A DNA stretch of 64,000 bases from Tectiglobus sp965223355 (GCA_965223355.1 CBDCWE010000003.1:992001-1056000), one strand, 5' to 3'. Shown: positions 26,725-36,020, numbered from the stretch's first letter. Notes: generated by a model not told the origin, from the sequence alone. Translations and numbers: made by a program.

Positions 26725-27064
26725 TCCACGAAGGCGCGAGCGCCGTCAATCGTGCGTGGCCGCGCTGCTGCGATCCCTGCTATGCGCCGAGGCATGCCGC
26801 AGACCGCCATGTGACCAACACGCCGCGCAATCGCTTCGAGCCGGCATCGAACAACCTCTCGATCGCGTACTGAGTCGAGAAATTGATTGCTCACAATATC
26901 TTAGTAGAACCCCAATACCTGTTCAAGGCGCCCGACCAAGACGTAACGCAAGCTTACCTCTGGGCTCGGCTGCAGCGAAAGTCAAGCCGCTCACAATCGC
27001 GCCTGACGCTGCCCCGAACGTACCCTCACTCATAAATGAGCTGTGCTGTGATTGAGACCACAAG
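26725..27064. other. Intergenic region upstream of the polysaccharide cluster, with a MITE1 end remnant
   Basis: 340 bp that should contain the promoter of the leftward cluster. At its right end, 27047-27060 reads GTGATTGAGACCA, the terminal bases of MITE1, directly abutting E2 copy F through a decayed CTAG (CAAG). The rest shows no gene or recognised site. Confidence 0.5.
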
Positions 27065-27196
27065 ATCTTTGTGCTTTAAGTTGGAACCGCTATTGCGGTT
27101 CCAACTTAAAGCACAAAGATGATCGCCACTTTAGAGGCGAGCAACCTGCCTTTATTCGGGATCGGAACGATCCCGAATAAAGGCAGGTTGCTCTAG
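27061..27196 (-). repeat. E2 copy F: double-palindrome element
   Basis: Body 27065-27192 (128 bp), reverse orientation. Right flank CTAG; left flank CAAG with 3 bp (CAT) lost from the element end. It abuts a MITE1 terminal remnant on its left. An open frame fragment starts immediately after its right CTAG. Confidence 0.88.
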
Positions 27197-27400
27197 TCGG
27201 ACCGGCTGGCAAACTCCGCGGCCGCCAGCCGTCAGGCCGCCGAGGCCGGTGTGGGCCCGCCCGCCATTACAGTCGCGGTGCTGAGCGATGCAGCTCCCGG
27301 CAAACGCATTGTGCAGTGGTTTGCCCGGCGCGATGTCGTGCCGTTCAACTTCAAGCTGCGTGCGCGTGGCATCAATCGAGCCCCGGCCGCTCGACCTTGA
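27197..27400 (+). pseudogene. Unidentified 67-codon coding-like fragment
   Basis: Immediately after E2 copy F a plus frame is open for 67 codons without a start codon and ends TGA at 27398-27400. It reads with ordinary protein composition (for example PPAITVAVLSDAAPGKRIVQ, then WFARRDVVPFNFKL). It could be the C-terminal end of a gene cut by the repeat. No family recognised; the overlapping minus strand carries the frc fragment at its end. Confidence 0.3.
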
Positions 27401-27503
27401 TGACGTGCGCCCCGAACCAGGCCGATAGTTGGGTACACGTCGGGCCTGATTGAACGTCAGTGAAGTCAGGAATTCTGGCACCGTCCAGCGCTTTGCCTGC
27501 CAT
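27372..27503 (-). pseudogene. Formyl-CoA transferase-like (CoA-transferase III) N-terminal fragment
   Basis: Only the first 43 residues of a class III CoA-transferase survive. MAGKALDGARIPDFTDVQSG then PTCTQLSAWFGAHVIKVERP matches the frc/CaiB N-terminus, followed by a stop. A good ribosome site (AGAAGGG) still precedes the ATG. The missing body was lost by deletion; R3 copy 4 lies 20 bp upstream and E2 copy F about 180 bp downstream. Confidence 0.75.
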
Positions 27504-27523
27504 CGTGGCCCTTCTTTCCAGCT

Positions 27524-27617
27524 CACGGGTTTGCAAAGGGTCCAGCCCTTGGGTCGGGTCGTTAGGGGCAATACCCCTCCAACACCGCGACAACGGGATC
27601 CATCCCCTGGACCCGGA
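27524..27617 (+). repeat. R3 copy 4 (diverged)
   Basis: Degenerate version of the hairpin-chain repeat: CACGGGTTTGCAAAGGGTCC, CAGCCCTTGGGTCGGGTCGT, TAGGGGCAATACCCCT and CGGGATCCATCCCCTGGACC remain in order, but several stems are imperfect. It is adjacent to the frc remnant. Confidence 0.6.
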
Positions 27618-27725
27618 ACGTGTTCAGCGGTTCCTTAGCACTTGATGGCGGTCAATGTGCTCTGAACACAAAAGCTGCGGATTCGGTGTCAGCTTGAGAG
27701 AGCTCAAAAAACGGAGGCTTGGAAA

Positions 27726-28562
27726 ATGGCAATCAAACAACTGCTCATCGGCTTTGACGGTAACGAGGCGTCCAGGAGTGCGGCCTGCCAAGCCGTCCAG
27801 ATGGCGAAGAAATATGATGCGTCTTTGACCGGCATTCATGTCTTCCGGCACGAGACATTCGAAAGCCACATCCGCCGTTGGATCCCCGACTCGGTCGCTG
27901 GTCAAATGGAGCAGGTAGCGCGAAACGCAGAACGGGAGATCGAGCAATCGTTCCGGAATGTCGTCCACGAGGCCGGTTTTTCTGGTGCCACCGACTGGAT
28001 TACGGCTGAAGGTTCCGCAGTCGTCATGATCCCGCGCTATGCCCGCTATTTCGACATCCTGTTGCTCGGCCAATTCACCCAAGTCGCGCGAACAGAGAGA
28101 CAATCGTTACCACCAGAGGACCTGCTGCTGAGGGCTGGCACGCCGATCATTCTTGTCCCGACGAACTATGACGTCAGACCCTTCAAGGAACAAGCAGCAG
28201 TCGCGTGGGACGGGAGCCGGTCCGCCGCACGTGCGCTGTCGGATGCCATGCAAATTCTCGAAACGAAGAACAAACTCGATGTGCTTCGTGTTAACGGTCA
28301 CGGACAGGGAACCGACAAGATCCCTCCTGAACTCGACATAGTCGACCACTTGGCCGCACACGGTGTGACAGCTCAAACGATCGATCTATCGCCGTCGGGC
28401 GAAGGGGTCGGAGCAGCAATCATCAAGCATTGCCGCGATACCGACCCCGATCTTCTGGTTATGGGTGCCTACGGACGCGGCAAGTTCGTTGATATGCTGT
28501 TTGGCGGCACCACGCGGTATGTTCTCGAAAACATGCCTGTACCCGTCCTGATGTCGCACTGA
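27726..28562 (+). CDS. Two-domain universal stress protein
   Basis: UspA-family protein of 278 aa with tandem Usp domains. The N-terminal domain starts AIKQLLIGFDGNEASRSA. The C-terminal one ends with the nucleotide-loop GAYGRGKFVDMLFGGTT and the NMPVPVLMSH strand, fitting the G-2x-G-9x-G(S/T) ATP-binding pattern. A ribosome site GGAGG lies 9 nt before the ATG. It stands alone, flanked by gene debris upstream and 480 bp of empty sequence downstream. Such proteins usually respond to stress or starvation; no specific role can be read. Confidence 0.9.
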   Translation: MAIKQLLIGFDGNEASRSAACQAVQMAKKYDASLTGIHVFRHETFESHIRRWIPDSVAGQMEQVARNAEREIEQSFRNVVHEAGFSGATDWITAEGSAVVMIPRYARYFDILLLGQFTQVARTERQSLPPEDLLLRAGTPIILVPTNYDVRPFKEQAAVAWDGSRSAARALSDAMQILETKNKLDVLRVNGHGQGTDKIPPELDIVDHLAAHGVTAQTIDLSPSGEGVGAAIIKHCRDTDPDLLVMGAYGRGKFVDMLFGGTTRYVLENMPVPVLMSH

Positions 28563-29046
28563 GCTGGCTGTCAGCGGGATCATTGCCGCCTGAGGCGGGC
28601 GCCGCCGGCCCGCTGCCCCGCCCGGGCGCCCCGGTGCTCCAAGACATCATGGGCTTTGGGCGGCCCGGCGGGGAACGCCATGGTTTGAGCTAACTCTGAA
28701 GCGCTATAGAACAGTATCGATCGTCGGCGTTTCCACCTGGATAAACAACGCCAGTGGGTCAATTCCTGATCGCGTTAGAGAGCCAGTTTCTCGTGTCGCC
28801 TGACGCTATGAAGCCACGCAGCGCGGTATAGTACCAGCCCCAACTTCGAGCCTGATGGCCTTTGAGTGAGGTTTGCAGGGCCGGGCCAGGATGAGACGTG
28901 AACGTATCTCGGACTGAGGGACGACAAGCGCTAACCCGCCGCGGTTTGCCGGTCTGCTCGACGATCTGTCTGCTCGACTGTCTGATTGTCGAAGCGAACA
29001 TCTGTCCGCTGGTATCGATGTTTCACTTACCAGGCAGACAATGGGG
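28563..29046. other. Intergenic region, UspA / LysR regulator (convergent)
   Basis: 484 bp between convergent genes. A GC-rich inverted repeat near 28594-28640 (GCGGGCGCC and its complement) could terminate the uspA transcript. An 80-codon minus frame at 28759-29001 is open but not recognisable and has no ribosome site. Nothing else seen. Confidence 0.4.
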
Positions 29047-30006
29047 TCATGTCCGGTAGGTCCGTTGATTGATGTCTAGCGCCTGCACCGCATTCAAGAT
29101 TTCATCGCCAAACAGTTTCTCCGCTCGATTCTGACGGGCGTTGGGGTCACGCACGAAATAGATGTCGATGGCAGGCGGCGACTCGTATAGCGGCAACCGC
29201 CAAAGCAGACCGTCGGCGACGTCCCGCGTCGCCACGTGGATTGGCAACGGGCCGATACCAAGACCGCAAAGCACCATGCGCCGCACCTCTTCCAGATGCG
29301 ACGAGTGACCAATGATTGTCTGTTCAAGGCCGAACCGCTGGCGCAACAGTGCAACGGGCCGCAGTGCATCGTCCGGCTCATCGGTGTCGAACGAAACTGC
29401 AGAGTGGCCCTGCAACGACTTCATCGTGAGATCCGTGCGGCCGAAGAGGGCGTGCGGTGGGCCACAGAAGAAGCCGAAAAATTCGCGATAAAGCAGCGTG
29501 TATTCCAGTTTCGGAATGCGCTTTCTGACGAGACAGATGCCGAAACTCGCGCGATGGTCGAGCACGGCGCGTGCGACGTTGGCGCTGGTTTCGATGCCGA
29601 TCCGGTAGGTGACGCTGGGGTATTTGTGGTGAAACTCCGTTAGGATGTCATCCAGGAGTGGCGTGACGACGTGGCTCGCGAGGGCAATGCGAACCTGCCC
29701 TGTCACCTCGCGCAATGCCAGATCTGCCACTTCCGGCAAGCGGGCAACACTGCGGAAGATATCAACGCACTCGCGATAGAGTTCGCGTCCTGCGGCCGTA
29801 ACCCTGAAGCTGCCGCGACCACGGTCAATGAGCCGGGTCCCGATCTGTGCTTCGAGCCTCTGGAGCGCCAAACTGATCGTTGGCTGGCGCAGCATCAGCC
29901 GATTGGCAGCGGCCGTTATGCTGCCCTCCTCGACGATCAGCGCAAATGTCCGCAGCAGGTTCCAATCAAGCTTTTTGACAAAACGCTCCGTATCACGATC
30001 CAGCAC
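29047..30006 (-). CDS. LysR-family transcriptional regulator
   Basis: 319-aa LysR-type regulator. The N-terminal helix-turn-helix spans about residues 13-75 (LDWNLLRTFALIVEEGSIT, RQPTISLALQRLEAQIG), then the substrate-binding domain with VTGQVRIALASHV. GTG at 30006 is the likely start. It is divergent from the PotB-type operon across 143 bp that contain a perfect dyad, so it probably controls that operon, with an amine or amino acid as effector. Confidence 0.92.
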   Translation of the reverse strand: MLDRDTERFVKKLDWNLLRTFALIVEEGSITAAANRLMLRQPTISLALQRLEAQIGTRLIDRGRGSFRVTAAGRELYRECVDIFRSVARLPEVADLALREVTGQVRIALASHVVTPLLDDILTEFHHKYPSVTYRIGIETSANVARAVLDHRASFGICLVRKRIPKLEYTLLYREFFGFFCGPPHALFGRTDLTMKSLQGHSAVSFDTDEPDDALRPVALLRQRFGLEQTIIGHSSHLEEVRRMVLCGLGIGPLPIHVATRDVADGLLWRLPLYESPPAIDIYFVRDPNARQNRAEKLFGDEILNAVQALDINQRTYRT

Positions 30007-30045
30007 ACGCTCAACCTCGCATAAATCTCAACAATGCATTCTATA

Positions 30046-30060
30046 CAAATTATCAATTTG
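30046..30060. promoter_or_regulatory. Candidate LysR operator dyad
   Basis: CAAATTATCAATTTG is a perfect 6+6 inverted repeat with a 3-bp centre in the AT-rich region between the LysR gene (start 30006) and the PotB-type gene (start 30150). It contains the T-N11-A LysR pattern and is the only strong dyad in the interval. Confidence 0.55.
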
Positions 30061-30149
30061 AACAATTGTGGCGCCTGCGATTTACTCTGTCCCGAGCGCG
30101 TCCTTGGTCTTCACGAATTTCGTTGGCTGAGCAAGTAAGAAGGTATGGC

Positions 30150-31019
30150 ATGTCAGACGCCACAGCATTTGATCCGCGACCCTGGCGACTGCTGACGCCG
30201 GCATTGCTCGCGATCGTGCTGCTCGTCGTCATCCCGATGGCATTTATTCTCGTCTACTCATTCTACGAGAACATCGACCTGGCCGTGGACGTGCCAGCAT
30301 TCCAGTTCGGCAACTGGCAGGAATTTTTCACCGACGGCTACTATCACACCGCAATCTGGAAGACGTTGCGCCTCTCGCTCATCGTCACTGTCCTTGCGGC
30401 GGTGCTCGGATACATCCCCGCCTACTTCATCGCCTACACGACATTCCGGCACAAATGGCTGCTTTTGCTCCTGCTGATCCTTCCGTTCTGGGTGAGCTTC
30501 ATTATCCGTACGTTGAGCTGGATCCATATCATGGGCAATCAGGGCGCCATCAACGGCGCCCTTCTCTGGCTTGGTGTGATCGACGAGCCTATCAAGTTGA
30601 TGTTCAGTGAGTTTGCCGTCATCGTCGGCTTCATTCACGTTTTTCTCCCCTACATGATCCTAAACATCTACGTCAGTTTGGACGGGATCGATCGCAATCT
30701 GGCGCCAGCCGCCCGCACGCTTGGTGCAACGCCGTGGCAAGCGTTTCTGGAGACGACACTGCCGTTGTCGCTGCCCGGTCTTGGCGCCGGGTGCCTGCTT
30801 GTTTTCATTCTCACCGCCGGCAGTTATGTGACGCCATTGATCCTCGGCGGACCTGACGATTTCCTGTTCGGCAATCTGATCTACGACGCCGTGCTTTCAG
30901 AGTTGAACTGGCCGATGGGCGCGACGCTGTCGTTTGCGTTGCTGGTGCTGCTCGGCACCGTCGTCATCCTCTACAGTCGTCTGATGGGGCTCAATCAGCT
31001 CCAGAAGGCGCTCGGATAG
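30150..31019 (+). CDS. Polyamine-type ABC transporter permease 1 (PotB family)
   Basis: Inner-membrane permease, 289 aa, six helices, first near residues 15-37 (LTPALLAIVLLVVIPMAFIL). The EAA-type cytoplasmic loop is APAARTLGATPWQAFLETTL with LPLSLPGLGAG. The order permease-permease-binding protein-ATPase and the FENI/D-rich extracellular loop resemble PotBCDA spermidine/putrescine systems. The ATG at 30150 with AAGAAGG is chosen over the longer frame from 30066. Likely substrate: a polyamine, amino acid or related cation. Confidence 0.88.
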   Translation: MSDATAFDPRPWRLLTPALLAIVLLVVIPMAFILVYSFYENIDLAVDVPAFQFGNWQEFFTDGYYHTAIWKTLRLSLIVTVLAAVLGYIPAYFIAYTTFRHKWLLLLLLILPFWVSFIIRTLSWIHIMGNQGAINGALLWLGVIDEPIKLMFSEFAVIVGFIHVFLPYMILNIYVSLDGIDRNLAPAARTLGATPWQAFLETTLPLSLPGLGAGCLLVFILTAGSYVTPLILGGPDDFLFGNLIYDAVLSELNWPMGATLSFALLVLLGTVVILYSRLMGLNQLQKALG

Positions 31020-31033
31020 GGCAGGGCAATTCG

Positions 31034-31819
31034 ATGACCACTTGGAGCTGGCTTAGAGCATATACCGTGGCCGTCTACGTGTTCATGTTCGCGCCGGTGG
31101 CGGTCGTTTTGCTGCTGGCGTTCAACAGCTCACAGTTTGGCGGCTTCCCTATCGAGGGCTTCAGTCTGCGATGGTTCGAAAAGTTGGCTGAGAATGAGGC
31201 AATCGTTCGCGCCTTTCAAACATCGTTCCTGCTCGGCATCCTGACGGCGATTATTGCAACTACGCTCGGAATTCTCGCGTCGCTCGCTTTGGTTCGCTAC
31301 GACTTTCCCGGCAAAAACGGGATTTCCACAATGTTGATCTCGCCGATCCTGGTACCGGAGACGGTATTAGCGGTCGGGCTGCTTATTTTTCTGCGCTGGC
31401 TCTCGGTGCCGCGCAGCTTCGTACTCTTGCTGCTGGGGCATACCATCATTGCTTTGCCGTTCGTGGTGCTCGTTGTCCAGGCCCGTCTGATCGGGATTCG
31501 CAAGGACTATGAGGAAGCAGCCAAAAGCCTTGGTGCGGGTCCATTGCAAACATTCCGCGAAATCACACTGCCGTTGCTTTTGCCAGCGGTATTCGCGGGC
31601 GCCCTGTTCGCCTTCACCATCTCGTTCGACAATATCACGGCCACGATCTTCTGGCGCCCATCGGGCAGCGAAACCGTCCCGACGCAGATTTTTGGAATGC
31701 TGCGGAACTCCGTCAGCCCCGAGATCAATGCACTCGGTTTCGTCATGATCACGGTGACGCTTGGTGTTCCGCTGGTAGCCGGAGCGCTCGCCCGGGCATT
31801 TGCTCGCCCGCACTCATAA
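31034..31819 (+). CDS. Polyamine-type ABC transporter permease 2 (PotC family)
   Basis: 261-aa partner permease with six helices. The EAA loop is YEEAAKSLGAGPLQTFREIT followed by LPLLLPAVFAGALFAF, and the DNITATIFW segment is typical of PotC. Starts 14 bp after permease 1, so translation may be coupled. Forms the membrane channel with the PotB-type subunit. Confidence 0.9.
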   Translation: MTTWSWLRAYTVAVYVFMFAPVAVVLLLAFNSSQFGGFPIEGFSLRWFEKLAENEAIVRAFQTSFLLGILTAIIATTLGILASLALVRYDFPGKNGISTMLISPILVPETVLAVGLLIFLRWLSVPRSFVLLLLGHTIIALPFVVLVVQARLIGIRKDYEEAAKSLGAGPLQTFREITLPLLLPAVFAGALFAFTISFDNITATIFWRPSGSETVPTQIFGMLRNSVSPEINALGFVMITVTLGVPLVAGALARAFARPHS

Positions 31820-31842
31820 CCACTGCATAGGGAGACCCTGGA

Positions 31843-33000
31843 ATGGACAGCACAAAACGCTATGAACAACTCAGAGAACGCATCGGCAACGGCGACATCG
31901 AGCGTCGCACGTTCCTCCAGCTTCTTGGATTTTCCGGCCTCGCTTGCGGCGTCAGCGGCGGCGCCATGACTGCGCTCACTCGCCACGCCATCGCTTCCGG
32001 CACCGAGCTGCACTTCGAAGGCTGGGGAGGCGTTGTCAGCGAGGCCCTGCGCAAGCACGCCTTCGATCCCTATGAGGAAAAATCGGGCAACAAAGTCGTC
32101 GACGCGACGTTTGGTGGCGAAGCAGAAGTCCTTACTAAGATCAAGGCGTCCGGCGGAACCGATGGCCACAACATACTGCACTCGTCGGGTGTGAGCTGGT
32201 ACAAGCGTTGGGTCGACAACGGCTATGCCAGCAAGTTGAACGAAGCCAATATCCCGAACATGGCGAATGTTATGGATGCGATTATCGCTCCATTTCGCGC
32301 CATCACGCCCGACGGCCTGTCAGCAGTGCCATATGACTATGGCACCACAGGCATCGCCTACAATACCAAGCATGTTACCAAGGAAGAAGCCGAGGCGCTT
32401 GGTGCCAATTTGCTGTTGAAGAAAGAACTGAAAGGCAAAATTGGCGGTTGGGGCGGCGACTGGGCCAACCGGGCGTGGTATGGCGCACTGCAATCGGGTC
32501 AGGATCCCAACAACATCAAGGATTGGGACGCAATTTGGAGCAAGGTCCGCGAACACCGTGATCTGGTGCTCAAATATTGGGGGTCCGGCGCCGAGCTCAT
32601 GGATCTTCTTGCCAAGGGAGAGATTTACGTCACCGAGGCGTGGTCTGGGCGCGTCGCCGCACTCCAGGCGCAAGGACACCCGATCGCCTACATGGACCCG
32701 ACGAACGGACTGGCCTGGATGGAGAGCATGTTCGTTTTGAAGGGCTCGCCGATGGCGGAAGCCGAGGAGTTGCTGAACTTCATGCTCGCGCCGGAAACCG
32801 CCATCGCGGTCGCCGAGGGACAGAAATATCCACCGTCACTCGATCCGACCAAAGTCAAAATGACCGACGTGATCAAGGGCCTGCCAGCCTTCGATCCGAC
32901 CGGCAAACTCGATGGCCTCGTGTTTCGCGATCCCGCGGTCTGGAACCCGGTCGAAAAGAAACAGAAAAAGCAGTGGAACCGTATCAAGAAGGGCGCTTGA
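31843..33000 (+). CDS. Polyamine-type ABC transporter periplasmic binding protein (PotD family)
   Basis: 385-aa binding protein with a Tat-type N-terminus: the twin arginine is in IERRTFLQLLGFSGLACGV, followed by a hydrophobic stretch and cleavage near IASGTELHF. The mature part resembles PotD/PotF (HFEGWGGVVSEALRKHAF, AVPYDYGTTGIAYNTKHV). A Tat signal implies folding before export. Located between the permeases and the ATPase. The ligand-binding residues were not assigned. Confidence 0.88.
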   Translation: MDSTKRYEQLRERIGNGDIERRTFLQLLGFSGLACGVSGGAMTALTRHAIASGTELHFEGWGGVVSEALRKHAFDPYEEKSGNKVVDATFGGEAEVLTKIKASGGTDGHNILHSSGVSWYKRWVDNGYASKLNEANIPNMANVMDAIIAPFRAITPDGLSAVPYDYGTTGIAYNTKHVTKEEAEALGANLLLKKELKGKIGGWGGDWANRAWYGALQSGQDPNNIKDWDAIWSKVREHRDLVLKYWGSGAELMDLLAKGEIYVTEAWSGRVAALQAQGHPIAYMDPTNGLAWMESMFVLKGSPMAEAEELLNFMLAPETAIAVAEGQKYPPSLDPTKVKMTDVIKGLPAFDPTGKLDGLVFRDPAVWNPVEKKQKKQWNRIKKGA

Positions 33001-33070
33001 TCGCCGCTTGACTGCACGCATCGCGCCGCGGCCCGTGCCGGCCGCGGCCCACGAATTGGGACTTACGGAT

Positions 33071-34153
33071 TTGGCTCGCGTCGAACTCTCCAATGTCATC
33101 AAAACATTCGGCGACGTTACTGCCGTCGCAGGCGCACACTTGGATTTTCAGGAGGGATCCTTCACCACTCTCCTGGGCCCGTCTGGTTGCGGCAAGACCA
33201 CCATATTGAGAATGATCGCAGGCCTCGAGTCTCCGACGTCGGGAGACATATCAATCGGTGGATGCAAGGTGAACGACGTCCCGATCCACAAGCGCAACAT
33301 CGGGCTTGTGTTTCAGAACTATGCCCTGTTTCCGCACAAATCGATTGGCGACAATATCGCGTTTGGCCTGAAGTATCGCGGTGTCAGCAAGGCGGATGCG
33401 CGTGATAAGGTGCGTGAGGCACTCGAGATCGTTCGGCTGCCAGGTGTTGAGGACCGCTATCCCTCGCAACTCTCCGGCGGCCAACAGCAACGCATTGCTC
33501 TGGCCCGCGCCATTGTCATCGAGCCCGACGTTCTCCTCCTCGACGAGCCGTTGTCCGCACTCGATGCAAATCTGCGCGAAGAAATGCGGGTGGAACTCAA
33601 GGCCATCCAGCGCCGGATCGGCGTGACAACCATCTTCGTGACGCACGACCAGTCGGAAGCACTGGCCATGTCCGACCGTATCATCGTCATGAGTGCCGGG
33701 CATATTGAGCAGCAGGGGCGCCCGGAAGACGTCTACAACGCTCCGGCCTCGTTGTTCGTCGCCAACTTCCTCGGTGCAGCAAACCTTCTGGATGCCACTG
33801 TCACCAACGTTGACAGCGATTGCGTGCGCCTTGATGTGGCTGCCTTCGGGTCCCTGGCAGTGCCACGACGCCAATCAATGCGTATCGACACAGCAGGTCC
33901 TGCAAAGCTGGTGGTGCGGGCCGAGAAACTTTACCTCCACCTACCGGGCGAAAGGGATGGCAGTGATGCCGTAGCCGCCGGCACCGTCAAGGCGGTGGAC
34001 TACCAGGGCCAGGTCGCGCGATATTTCGTCGAGGTTGGCGGGCTCGAACTGCAGGTCATTGACATGATTGAGGGTCGGCCATTTGAGGCGGGGGCTGACG
34101 TGTCGGTGCGTTTGCGGGCTCCGGAATGTGCTGCACTGCCGCTGGAGGCATGA
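33071..34153 (+). CDS. Polyamine-type ABC transporter ATPase (PotA family)
   Basis: About 360-aa ATPase. Walker A GPSGCGKTTIL, signature LSGGQQQRIALARAI, Walker B VLLLDEPLSALDANLREEM, switch His in TIFVTHDQSEALAMSDRIIV, and a C-terminal TOBE domain. The open frame reaches back to 32912 inside the binding-protein gene; conserved sequence begins at VELSNVIKTF, so a TTG near 33071 is taken, with low certainty (TTG 33008 also possible). It is followed by an aminotransferase with a tight 1-bp gap. Confidence 0.88.
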   Translation: MARVELSNVIKTFGDVTAVAGAHLDFQEGSFTTLLGPSGCGKTTILRMIAGLESPTSGDISIGGCKVNDVPIHKRNIGLVFQNYALFPHKSIGDNIAFGLKYRGVSKADARDKVREALEIVRLPGVEDRYPSQLSGGQQQRIALARAIVIEPDVLLLDEPLSALDANLREEMRVELKAIQRRIGVTTIFVTHDQSEALAMSDRIIVMSAGHIEQQGRPEDVYNAPASLFVANFLGAANLLDATVTNVDSDCVRLDVAAFGSLAVPRRQSMRIDTAGPAKLVVRAEKLYLHLPGERDGSDAVAAGTVKAVDYQGQVARYFVEVGGLELQVIDMIEGRPFEAGADVSVRLRAPECAALPLEA

Positions 34154-34154
34154 G

Positions 34155-35501
34155 TTGGAGCGCGCCCCGAGCAATCTCTTCTATCAGACCCGCAGGCGGC
34201 GGCCGCTGCTTGACCGCGCTGAGGGCATCTACATGTGGGATATGGAGGGCAATCGCTACATCGACGGGTCCTCTGGCGCGATGGTTTGTAATATCGGCCA
34301 TTCCCACCCTCACGTACTAGCGGCGATGCGCGCTCAACTGGAGCGCTCCACGTTCAGCTATCGCCTGCACTTCGAGACCGAGGCCGCAGAGACACTGGCC
34401 CGTCGAACAGCCGAGCTGGCCCCGGCGGGATTGGATCGGGTTTTCTTCGTCTCGGGCGGTTCGGAAGCCGTGGAAAGCGCGCTCAAGCTCGCGCGCCAGC
34501 ATGCGCTCGCGGTCGGTGAGGCACAGCGCTGGAAAGTCGTCTCTCGGTATCCGAGCTATCATGGCTGCACGCTTGGTGCCCTCGCAGTCACCGGCTATGC
34601 ACCACTGACCGCACCGTTCGACCCAATGGTGCGGTCGATGCCGAAGATCGCTGCCCCGCGGGCTTATCTCGACGGCCTGGACCCCGATGACCCTGCAACG
34701 GGACACCACTACGCCGACCTGTTGGAGGCCAGTATTCTGGCCGAAGGACCGGAGACCGTACTTGCGTTCATCGTCGAGCCGATCGGCGGCGCATCCACAG
34801 GCGCCTTGGTGCCGCCGACGGGCTATCTCGAACGCATCCGGGAGATTTGCGACAGCTACGGAGTGATCCTGATCCACGACGAAGTCATGACCGGCGGTGG
34901 CCGCACTGGGCGGTTCTTAGGCGCAGAGCATTGGGACGTCGCTCCAGACATCATTTTGCTCTCCAAAGGCTTCGGCGCGGGTTACTGCCCACTAGGTGCG
35001 ATGATCGCGCACAACCGGCTGGTCGAAGCGGTGCTTGATGCCGGCGGCTTCCGCCATGGCTTCACGTATGCGGGCAACCCACTTGCCTGCGCCACTGGCT
35101 TGGCCGTACTCGAAGCCATCGAGGCGGACGGAATGATCGATAACGCCGCGACAATGGGGGCGCTCCTGAAGTACCAGCTGACGCAATTGAAGGATTTATT
35201 TCCGTTCGTCGGCGACGTGCGCGGCAAAGGGCTCTTGCTTGCCTTCGAACTGGTTGAGGACCGTGAGACGATGCGGCCGCTGCCAAAGGAGCTCAACGCC
35301 TTCGACCGTCTGGTGGAAATCGCCTACGACGAAAAACTGATCATCTACTCGCGACGCACCCGAGGCGGGATCGACGGCGATCATTTCCTCATCTGTCCGC
35401 CGATGATCGTCGAGGCGGAACAAATTTCCGATATCGTGGCACGACTGGAGCGCGCGCTACGCCGCTTCTCATCGGAAACGCGCCTGAAGGTGGCGAACTG
35501 A
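34155..35501 (+). CDS. Class III (omega) aminotransferase
   Basis: 448-aa PLP enzyme of the aspartate aminotransferase-III / polyamine-beta-alanine transaminase group. N-terminal MWDMEGNRYIDGSSGAMVCN matches the family, as do VIVEPIGG-like AFIVEPIGGAS, LIHDEVMTGGGRTG and the PLP-Lys motif LLSKGFGAGYCPLGAM. The longest frame starts at 34068 inside the ATPase gene; TTG 34155 has GGAGG 6 nt upstream and leaves only 1 nt between genes. It probably removes an amino group from the imported compound, consistent with polyamine or beta-amino acid catabolism. Confidence 0.88.
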   Translation: MERAPSNLFYQTRRRRPLLDRAEGIYMWDMEGNRYIDGSSGAMVCNIGHSHPHVLAAMRAQLERSTFSYRLHFETEAAETLARRTAELAPAGLDRVFFVSGGSEAVESALKLARQHALAVGEAQRWKVVSRYPSYHGCTLGALAVTGYAPLTAPFDPMVRSMPKIAAPRAYLDGLDPDDPATGHHYADLLEASILAEGPETVLAFIVEPIGGASTGALVPPTGYLERIREICDSYGVILIHDEVMTGGGRTGRFLGAEHWDVAPDIILLSKGFGAGYCPLGAMIAHNRLVEAVLDAGGFRHGFTYAGNPLACATGLAVLEAIEADGMIDNAATMGALLKYQLTQLKDLFPFVGDVRGKGLLLAFELVEDRETMRPLPKELNAFDRLVEIAYDEKLIIYSRRTRGGIDGDHFLICPPMIVEAEQISDIVARLERALRRFSSETRLKVAN

Positions 35502-35602
35502 CGACGAAGCGAAGTGGTCACGCGCAGATGGTCTGTCGGCGCCGAGCCGGGGGATCCCAACACCTCAACACAGAGGATCCCAATACCTGTTACGGAACCG
35601 GT

Positions 35603-36019
35603 TCAACGCAAAACGACAACGCTGCAATTGGCGTGTCGGACAACGCGCGCCGCTGTCGATCCCAACAGGTAGTCCGACAGGCCCGGCCGGTGTGATGAAA
35701 CAATGATGCAATCGACTTTGTTGTTCTTCGCCCAGTCCAAGATCGAGTTCGTCGGGTGACCTGTGACAACGTGGGTGCTAATGCTTTGCGAGGCAATTGC
35801 AGACTTTAGCGCGTCTTCAAATTCAGAAATGCTTTCCTGCATTTGCTCCTTGGGAAAGTACGACTCCACAAACGACGGAATTTCCTCAAGAACGGTCAAA
35901 ACCGATATGCTTCCTGCCTCAGCCAAAAGGTTGCGAGCAACATCGAGTGCCTCGGAATACTCCGTTATGTGATCGGGTGCTACTGGAACGAGAATGTGTC
36001 TGAACATCTGGTCCTCCAA
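35603..36019 (-). CDS. UspA-family protein of the TRAP operon (TeaD-like)
   Basis: Single-domain universal stress protein, 138 aa, with the ATP-binding C-terminus SSHRPGLSDYLLGSTAARVV. Its start lies 1 bp beyond the DctM stop, so it is the last gene of the dctQ-dctP-dctM operon. In Halomonas the ectoine TRAP transporter has a downstream UspA (TeaD) that modulates transport; the same layout suggests that role here, though this is inference from order. Confidence 0.88.
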   Translation of the reverse strand: MEDQMFRHILVPVAPDHITEYSEALDVARNLLAEAGSISVLTVLEEIPSFVESYFPKEQMQESISEFEDALKSAIASQSISTHVVTGHPTNSILDWAKNNKVDCIIVSSHRPGLSDYLLGSTAARVVRHANCSVVVLR

Positions 36020-36020
36020 C

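Noticed and set aside
13261..28670. GC-rich strings near 13270, 11790 and 28610 (for example CCGCTGCCCCGCCCGG) as a fourth repeat family
   Set aside because: Matches are short and the rest of each region does not align; they may simply be GC-rich terminator-like DNA.
28759..29001. 80-codon minus frame between uspA and the LysR gene
   Set aside because: No ribosome site, no recognisable family, and it spans an intergenic region between convergent genes.
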